NCBI GenBank assembly: GCA_025094145.1 | Contig: JALLLS010000086.1 | Location: forward strand, 62,001 to 126,000 | From: Spinellus fusiger | Taxonomy: Eukaryota > Mucoromycota > Mucoromycetes > Mucorales > Phycomycetaceae | Length of the DNA stretch: 64,000 bases | Reading direction: 5' to 3' | Shown here: positions 57,545 to 64,000 of the stretch, one piece after another | How positions within the stretch are numbered: position 1 is the stretch's first letter | Layout: each line of letters begins with the position of its first letter | Made by a program: the position numbers and the translations under genes | The notes under the pieces: generated by a model | What the model saw: only the letters and a program-made list of their open reading frames with translations | Told to the model about the DNA's origin: nothing | Databases searched by the model: none

Positions 57545-58108
57545 CTTACGAATAAAACCACAGTTTTGTAATATCAATCATCTTTTTATTTATTGAAGTT
57601 TTTTTATGATTATATCCAAGAGATTCATAAAGTCATATCACTGATAAAATGAATTATTGTGATATTAGAGAACAAGAAATGTAGATTTTGAAAATAAAAG
57701 TGATTATAGAATGAGTCTATTCTTAATTCTTTCTTTCTTTTTTAATTAACAATGTAAGGAGAGAGTCATGATAATAGAATTCGTTCTTTACTAACAAGAA
57801 TACATGGGTTGCTGAAGCAAAGGACAAAAAAGTGGTGGTTGCCCGCCCATAGTATCAAAGGTTATGGAATAACCAATAGCACCCACCCTTATAAAAGTGA
57901 AAACATTAGCTTAGCTAGCTTAGAAGATCTAGGGGTTAAGGGGAGGGTAATTCTATTTTATTTTTTATATGGGAATAAAGCGCGGCCCGGAGAGCTATTA
58001 CCACTTCTTCATCCTTTGCTTCATCAACCCATGTAAAGTGTGCGAAAAATGAAAGAAAATGTGTGCATTTTTTTATAGGTTGTGCGAATACTTTCTGAAA
58101 ATAGTGTA

Positions 58109-59371
58109 CACTCTTTCCGGAAGTGATTGATGCAAAAATAAAAATGAATTTGGTTCACAAATAGTTGTGAAAATTGGTGCACTTTTATACTGAATTATTT
58201 ATTAAACAACCATTCAACATTCAACATGGATCCATTTATTTATGAAGATGGAAGTGAAAATCTTTACAACGAAGAGAGAGGTTCAGTTGCTGTTTTAGAT
58301 ATGGAAGTGAACAATGAGCAATACCCGTTGCACAACGCCACAAACTTTAGACACTACATGGAACTGAAGCCTTCAGAAAAGCAGGTCAAGGACAATAAAC
58401 TTGACAACTTAGATAATGGCATCATCAAAAATGAACAGGTTGCAAAAGCAAGCTATTATTCATATAAAAAAGAGGATAAGGATAGGGGTTTTTTTATTGG
58501 GTGTATGAGAAGCAACTTAGTGTCCGTACTGCTTACAGAAAGGTCAATATACCTCCTAGCACTGGTCAAAACTGGTTCAAAAAGAAAGAAAGAACATAGA
58601 GTTTAAATAAGGATGAAGACTTACCTCACAGGAGAAATGGTAGCAGTTCCAATAGTAATTCGGCTGGAAGACCACCTAAACTTTGCAATGAACACAAGGA
58701 TTTTGTAGTTGACATGGTAGATGAAAAGCCAAATAGTGTCCTGGAGGAAATAATGGAGCGGTTGAATGCCCAGTTTATGAGTCTTGAAATCAAATAGTCT
58801 ACCCTGTATGACTTCCCTACCAAGAAATGTCATTTCACACTCAAGAGAGCTCATTTCCAATCGGTAGAGCGAAACAGTCCCGAAAAGATTGAAGAAAGGT
58901 ACAACTGGATTACTCGTTGGCAGGAAACCCACATGGATTTTTTGAGCAACTGTGTTTTCATTGACAAAACAGCTTTGAAGAAAAGAAAAGTAGTAATTGG
59001 TCCCATCCAGAGTCAAAAAGGTAAGGGTGGGACTGTATTTGATCATGGACAATGTCCCTCATAATAATAGGGACATTCAGATTTACATTGAGGGTAGAGG
59101 ATATGGCTGCGTCTATCTTCCACCTTATTTGCCTGAACCTAATCTTATTGAGCAGTTCTGGTCAGTTGTAAAGAGTAGACTCAAAAGAGAAGCTCTTTTG
59201 GATGAGGAAACATTATCCTTAACGATCTCATACTCTTTGTAATAAGGTGCTGTTCAGTGACTTGCAAGGATTCTGTAGATACACCCAGTCTAGATTTGAC
59301 GATTGTTTAGAAAAAATATGTTTATAATAAATTTATTTTTATTTTTGCACTAATGATTTCCGGAAAGAGTG
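58109..59371 (+). mobile_element. IS630/Tc1-type transposon, inactivated
   Basis: The ends are inverted repeats (left CACTCTTTCCGGAAGTGATT, right the complement with a few changes) and each is flanked by TA. The transposase starts at 58226 (MDPFIYEDGSENL). After an N-terminal region it reads VDMVDEKPNSVLEEIMERLN, RAHFQSVER, CVFIDKTALKK (first catalytic Asp) and MDNVPHNNRDIQIYI (second). The third part is VYLPPYLPEPNLIEQFWSVV (final Glu). Frame changes near 58500-58620 and 59030, and a stop near 58795, break it. The type is common in Mucorales genomes. Confidence 0.82.
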
Positions 59372-59802
59372 TAGATACATTGGAAATACTTACTGTATTT
59401 TCATATTAATGGTAATGATTGATGTTAGTATTCTATTTAAATTGATTTTATGATGCACTATTTCAGCACATAGTAATAGTCTATTGCAATGTTTCTGAAG
59501 TGACTCTACAAGACAGTATTATAAGCACAGTCTTTGGAAGAGAGAAAGAAAGAGAGAGAGCGGATTATTATTATTATTATTATTCCTTTCATGGGTGGAG
59601 ATTAAAGTCCCGTATTTATTTGAATGAGATTAATTCAAAGATGATCTCTTAATGTTAATAAAAGGCAAGCATATAGAAACACATAGATTATTATTAGTGC
59701 CATTATCACTGTAATAAATAGCAAATCCTATTTTACTAACATTCTATTTGCACTTGAATACATTTCTCTTGTCATGGAATACTCTGTATATCATCAGATC
59801 TA
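59372..59802. other. Spacer between two transposons
   Basis: It holds a GAAAGA/GAGA tract and ATT repeat (59538-59584) and no gene. Confidence 0.4.
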
Positions 59803-61145
59803 CAGTCACACAACATTAGAAAGTATACGATTTTCATTTTTTGAAATCCTGAAAAAAAGTATGCTTTACGGATATAAATGTTACGACCTCAAAACACATA
59901 CTAATGACTTCAAATTCAACACAAAGTTAGTTTAACATATTGTTTATATCAATTTATATAAAAAACTTTTTATTTAATATTTTGTTGGGCCACCTTTGGC
60001 ATCAATAGCTGCCTGGCAGCGATCCTTCATTGAGCCAACTAAACGTTCGGCAAGATCAACGTGGATATTTCTCCAAGCTTCTTCTAAAGCTGTCTTGAGC
60101 TCATCGATATTTTTGATACCGTCCCTCTTGTTATCAATAAGCTTATCAAGACAGCTCCAGAGATGTTCAATGGGGTTGAGATCAGGACTTTGGGCAGGCC
60201 AGTAATCAAAGCGCCTGATTTGATGTGTGTTTTTCCACTATGTTGTATAGCCACCTGTATGGCAGCTAGCCCCATCTTCTTGGAATATGAAGTCCCTATC
60301 CTCCTTCTCATTCAATTCAATGAACCACGGCAGAAATTTTTCTGCCAAAATGTTGACATATACGTCCTGATTTACAGTGCCAGCAACAAAGACCAAAGGC
60401 CCAAATCCACTTGCCCAGAAACAGTTCCAGATCATTATGCTGCCTTTCCCCTCATTTGGTTGTAGGTATGATATGAGCAGCCTTATACCTCTCTCCGATC
60501 TTTTGAATCACTCTGGCTCCTCCCTGGTAACCCTCTACTTCAAATCGTGACTCATCAGACCCTACAACGCGTCTCTAGTCCTCAGGAGTCCAATTGACCT
60601 GTTCCTTCACCCAACGAAGTCTTTTCTTCATGTTTTCTTCAGACAACCTTGGCTTGTGTGCTGAGAAGTAGGAACCAAACCCAATTGGATGTATATATCT
60701 GATGAATGTTGCTCTACAGATGATTATCTCATGTGCCTTGAGTTCAAAATTTATGAAGTTATAGGAGACAAATGGGTTGCCTTTTAGAATAGCCTCAAGT
60801 CGTCTGAGGTCTCTCTCGTTAAGTTTTTTTGGTGCACCAGAACCAGGTCTTGGTAGAGGTGTACCATTAGTCTTTATTCTACTAATGGTCTTTTGGACAG
60901 TAGACTTGCTAATGCCAATGACCTTTGAAATGGCACCCATGGAGTATTTTTCTTTTTAAGCCAGTAAACACCCCAGTACTCTCTTTCTTCAAGCTTATCA
61001 TAAACTCTAGAGTTTCTAGTTGAGGATTCTGCGTTTGACATTTGAGATTGCTTAATGGAATGTGATTCAGTGGTAAAAACAAGAAGAATCATGTTTAAAA
61101 ATGTATAAATTGTGGGCTCGTATACTTTCTAATGTTGTGTGACTG
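59803..61145 (-). mobile_element. Tc1/mariner transposon with perfect 28-bp terminal inverted repeats
   Basis: The termini 59803-59830 and 61118-61145 are exact inverted copies starting CAGTCACACAACATTAG, and TA lies outside both ends. The minus-strand transposase reads MGAISKVIGISKSTVQKTI (HTH), GSGAPKKLNERDLRRLE, SDESRFEV, FIFQEDGASCHTG and PAQSPDLNPIEHLW, ending CQAAIDAKGGPTKY. A frame change in an A-tract near 60950 and stops near 60573 and 60455 inactivate it. It is the best copy of the family whose remnants are at 19620 and 22118. Confidence 0.9.
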
Positions 61146-61700
61146 TATATTAGGACTGTCAGCCGCAGTCAGTTCATGTCATACTAACCCTACTGTATAT
61201 TAATATTCGTTACTATTGGTTTCTATGTGGCGCAGTATCAAGAACCACGGTTAGTATTAGGAGAACATGATAGATCCACTTTAAAGAGGAAGAAGACAAT
61301 GATATAGGTATTCATATCGAAAAAGACCCTTTTAAAAATAACAATATTCTGACCATTTTAATTTTCTGATATTTTTTTATTGTCATGGAGACAAAAGATT
61401 CCACCTTTATGCATCATTTGTTTTTCTATCGATGGAGCTGAGTGTGTAACATACTTCCACTGCTCTTTAACACTCTATAGACAGATTATCAGAGCAAATT
61501 CTGTGCTACGGTATAGTCAGATAGACATCCCCAGTAAAAGAAATATCTCTCTTCTCCTCTTCTGATAGGCTGAGTGTATCTATAAAGACAAGCGACAGTG
61601 TCCTGTCACTGATCTGTTCTTCTCTTTCCTATTGACTCATTGACTCATTGACTCATTAACTCCAACTCATTAACTCATTGACATTTTGCTGATCTCAGTC
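61146..61700. other. Promoter-side spacer of the MFS transporter
   Basis: No gene is seen. TTGACTCATTGACTCAT repeats (61630-61680) hold several TGACTCA-type sites, the core bound by Gcn4/AP-1 factors. They lie within 80 bases of the MFS start and may be regulatory. Confidence 0.4.
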
Positions 61701-63562
61701 ATGAAACTGAATTGGCGCCTCATTCTCCATCCTTCTGTGGAGACAGATCCACGCCTTATTAGCCCATCAGCTAAAACCATCAACTTGGTGTGCATTTCTT
61801 TCTTGGCCACATCTGCTGGTTTCGCTAGTCTTATCTATTTTCCTGGTACTTGGCTCTTCATGCGCTGTCTTTAGATGTAGATGTAGATATATGTTTTTGT
61901 ATCTATATACTCTATATTAACACAAGGTTAGGTGTCCCTGAGATCACCACGGAACTCAACGCACCTGCGATCGCCATTACACTGACAGCTGCCCTGTATG
62001 CTTTATTCACGGGTATTGGTCCAGTCTTCTGGGCATCTATTTCTGACTATTATCATATACGCAGATGGCCCAATCTACTGTCCATGCTTATATTTGCTGT
62101 CAGTTCTTTGGCTATGGTGTTTGTGAATGATATCTGGGCCTTGGTGGTATTGAGGTGTCTTCAGTCTGTGGGTGCTTCATGTGGACAAGCCATTGGTGCA
62201 GGTATGTTTGTAGATACCAACATTACAGTAGATAAAGAACAAACTGAACTCATTGCAACGGACATAATAAGGCATGATTGCTGTAAGTTTTCTAAGGATC
62301 TTTTCTAGTGTTATCTTCCTCTACAAACAAAAGAAGAAACAATAGAAAAAAAAGAAATAAGAGTGTTAAAAGAAGAAAGAAGCGGAATTTTTCTTTGTTG
62401 TTGTTCTGCTGTTGATAAGGTGTGGGTTTTTATTTTTTATTTTTTTTATTTTTTTTATTTTTTTATTTTCTTTAGGATCTGTATGTGCTGGAAGAAAGAG
62501 GAGCAGCATTTGGAAAATACTTCTTTGGCATGTTCATAGGTCCTCTTTTGGGTAAATAAGACAACTGTCTCATGAAAAAGAAAAAGACTGATACTAAAGG
62601 TGTGGTGTGAGTGTCTAGGACCTATTCTTGGTGGTCTTGTCACTACAAGCCCCCTCTCTTGGCGTGCTACCTTTCTATTCTGCTGTGTGGTTGGGATTGC
62701 TATATTTATTCTTTGTTTCTTTTTCCTCAATGAGACTTACAGAGACGATGCCAAGTTTGATATGACACTGGGAGAAAAGACAAGCATGACGATTATAGAC
62801 GCACCCAAGAAAGGCCTGAATCTGATAGAACCCTTTCTTATGCTAAGACATCCTTTTGTGTTTATTGCTTCTTTCACGGGTGGAGTGATGTTTGGAGGCA
62901 TGTTTGCCATTGAGACTATTATTCCGGAGATCTATAAGAACCAATATGGCTTTTCTGCTTGGCAAACAGGTAATGCATTGGACCCTAGCCATTCAATGAT
63001 AGTTATGCCCTGCTTATTTTCACTGTATGCAGGATTGAGTTATACTGGGGCGGGTGTTGGCAATGTTATTGGTTCTTTAGTAGGTGGGTATCTTTCTGAC
63101 CGTCTGCTTCTCAGAGCAAGAAGAATGCGCGGCAATCGTTCTGTGGTGGAAGACCGTCTGACTGCCAATGTATGGCCGGGTGGGTTTCTGTTGGTGCCTG
63201 TGGGTCAATTGATGTTTGGGTGGATGGCAGAAAGGCGTCTGTCTGTGTGGGGATGTATTGTTGCCTTTGGTATTCAAACACTAGGAATGAATCAAGTCAT
63301 GACAGCCACAAATGCGTATTTGGTGGATGCTATGCCTGGTCAAGGGGCTTCTGTGTCTGCCACTGCTACTTTGTTTCGGCAGGCCATGGCGTGTGGTCTG
63401 ACACTGGTGGCCAACCCCTTGGTAGCAGCTGTGGGACCTGGATGGACGACTGTGTTCTTGACAGGACTGACATGGGTATCTATGGTTCTCTTGGTAGTAT
63501 TGGCTGTGTATGGAGAAAGGCTTCGTGCATGGAGTGGTTATCAAGACAAGACAGTGGAATGA
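61701..63562 (+). CDS. MFS drug/proton antiporter, DHA1 type
   Basis: Six exons (61701-61845, 61932-62201, 62272-62282, 62476-62551, 62619-62969, 63033-63562) give 460 residues in phase. The microexon of 11 nt is needed to restore GAGMIADLYVLEERGAAFGK, the conserved loop after helix 4. Motif A-like GPVFWASISDYYHIRR, the antiporter motif near FIGPLLGPILGG, and the second-half GYLSDRLLLRARR all fit DHA1 multidrug or polyamine exporters with 12 helices. The substrate is unknown. The ATG at 61701 opens a hydrophilic tail before helix 1. Confidence 0.85.
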
Positions 63563-63683
63563 GTCACTGAACATTAGAATGACAGTGGAGCCATCAACAC
63601 AGTTGTTTATTAGGAAGGAAAGAAGGAAGGAAAGAAGGAAAGAAATAGCACTACAATACAAAAGAAACCTGATAAGTTCTACT

Positions 63684-64000
63684 TTACAGCCACCAAGATT
63701 CTTTCTCCTGACTATGCACAAACATATCAGTATCTTCTTCTATCATTAAAGAGCAGTCCATCTCATCATGGTCTATGTCTACTATTTCTTCTTCTTCCAT
63801 TTGATCTGACCAAGCACCACCACCACCACCCAGTGTAGTAGCATATTCTGGTACACTAAAGATGGCAGAGTCAAAGCTGGCCTTTTCTGTCTTTGGCAGT
63901 GCTCTTGGATCGTTCTTATAGTCGTGTAGAGTGGCATTACTAGCATACTTCTCGGTGTATTCCTTGGGGTGCTCTTCTAAATAGTCCAAGTACTCTTCTG
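63684..64000 (-). CDS. C-terminal part of an unidentified protein (continues past the window)
   Basis: The frame is open to the right edge (EEYLDYLEEHPKEYTEKY at the start), so the true N-terminus lies outside the window. The visible 100 residues are acidic, with a glycine run (LGGGGGAW) and EEEEIVDIDHDEMDCS, and end SWWL. There is no recognised domain. It converges with the MFS gene. Confidence 0.5.
   Translation of the reverse strand, partial: EEYLDYLEEHPKEYTEKYASNATLHDYKNDPRALPKTEKASFDSAIFSVPEYATTLGGGGGAWSDQMEEEEIVDIDHDEMDCSLMIEEDTDMFVHSQEKESWWL

Noticed and set aside
57809..58036. 75-codon frame containing WWLPAHSIKGYGITN
   Set aside because: It could be a small gene end, but there is no domain, no exon partner and it sits between transposons; left out for lack of support.

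Overview
The window comes from an early-diverging fungus, most probably Mucoromycota (Mucorales-like). The evidence is small genes with many short GT-AG introns, fungal proteins (Chs5, profilin, an F-BAR/RhoGAP of the Rgd1 type, Rpn13, Yea4-, Ppm1- and Rce1-like proteins, Acr3), a CDK5-type kinase with an apparent U12-type AT-AC intron, a transposase of the type familiar from Mucorales genomes, and long AT-rich spacers full of degenerate transposons. Names rest on reading motifs by eye; no database search was run.

Region 1 (1-16 kb) is a transposon graveyard holding two intact tRNA genes: Ser(AGA) at 4819-4900 and Asp(GUC) at 7729-7800. It contains two degenerate copies of one LINE, a solo LTR with a 5-bp target duplication, copies of a roughly 650-bp repeat (called X), and a decayed Plavaka-like transposase gene lying between apparently identical 1173-bp inverted repeats (8034-9206 and 12683-13855). 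A decayed Tc1/mariner copy follows. The LINE and Plavaka sequences are nearly free of CpG, unlike the host genes and the Fanzor elements.

Region 2 (16.7-33.2 kb) is mostly host genes: a Chs5-like exomer scaffold, Sap18, a lectin-like/CipC fusion, a GRIP golgin, an ankyrin protein, CDK5, L-2-hydroxyglutarate dehydrogenase, a sugar nucleotidyltransferase and profilin. Tc1 fragments sit in the gap at 18.8-23.1 kb. The stretch from 33.8 to 36.6 kb has no gene that I can support.

Region 3 (36.6-52 kb) is gene-dense: Rgd1-like, Rpn13, Yea4-like, Ppm1, Rce1, an unrecognised 271-residue protein and mitochondrial MrpL20. Two Fanzor-type (eukaryotic TnpB-like, RNA-guided nuclease family) elements interrupt it. 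One is in the Rpn13/Yea4 divergent promoter (40977-43425, followed by a related non-autonomous element at 43434-44859). The other is in the Ppm1/Rce1 divergent promoter (48025-49035, inverted and shortened). They share the last ~670 bp, covering the C-terminal nuclease motifs and the 3' end where the guide RNA of such systems usually lies.

Region 4 (52-64 kb) has an Acr3 arsenite transporter with a Cys-rich N-terminus, a 60-residue precursor with the cysteine pattern of a CS-alpha-beta defensin, a DHA1-type MFS transporter, the end of an unidentified gene at the right edge, and two well-delimited but inactivated Tc1/IS630-type transposons with TA target duplications (58109-59371 and 59803-61145).
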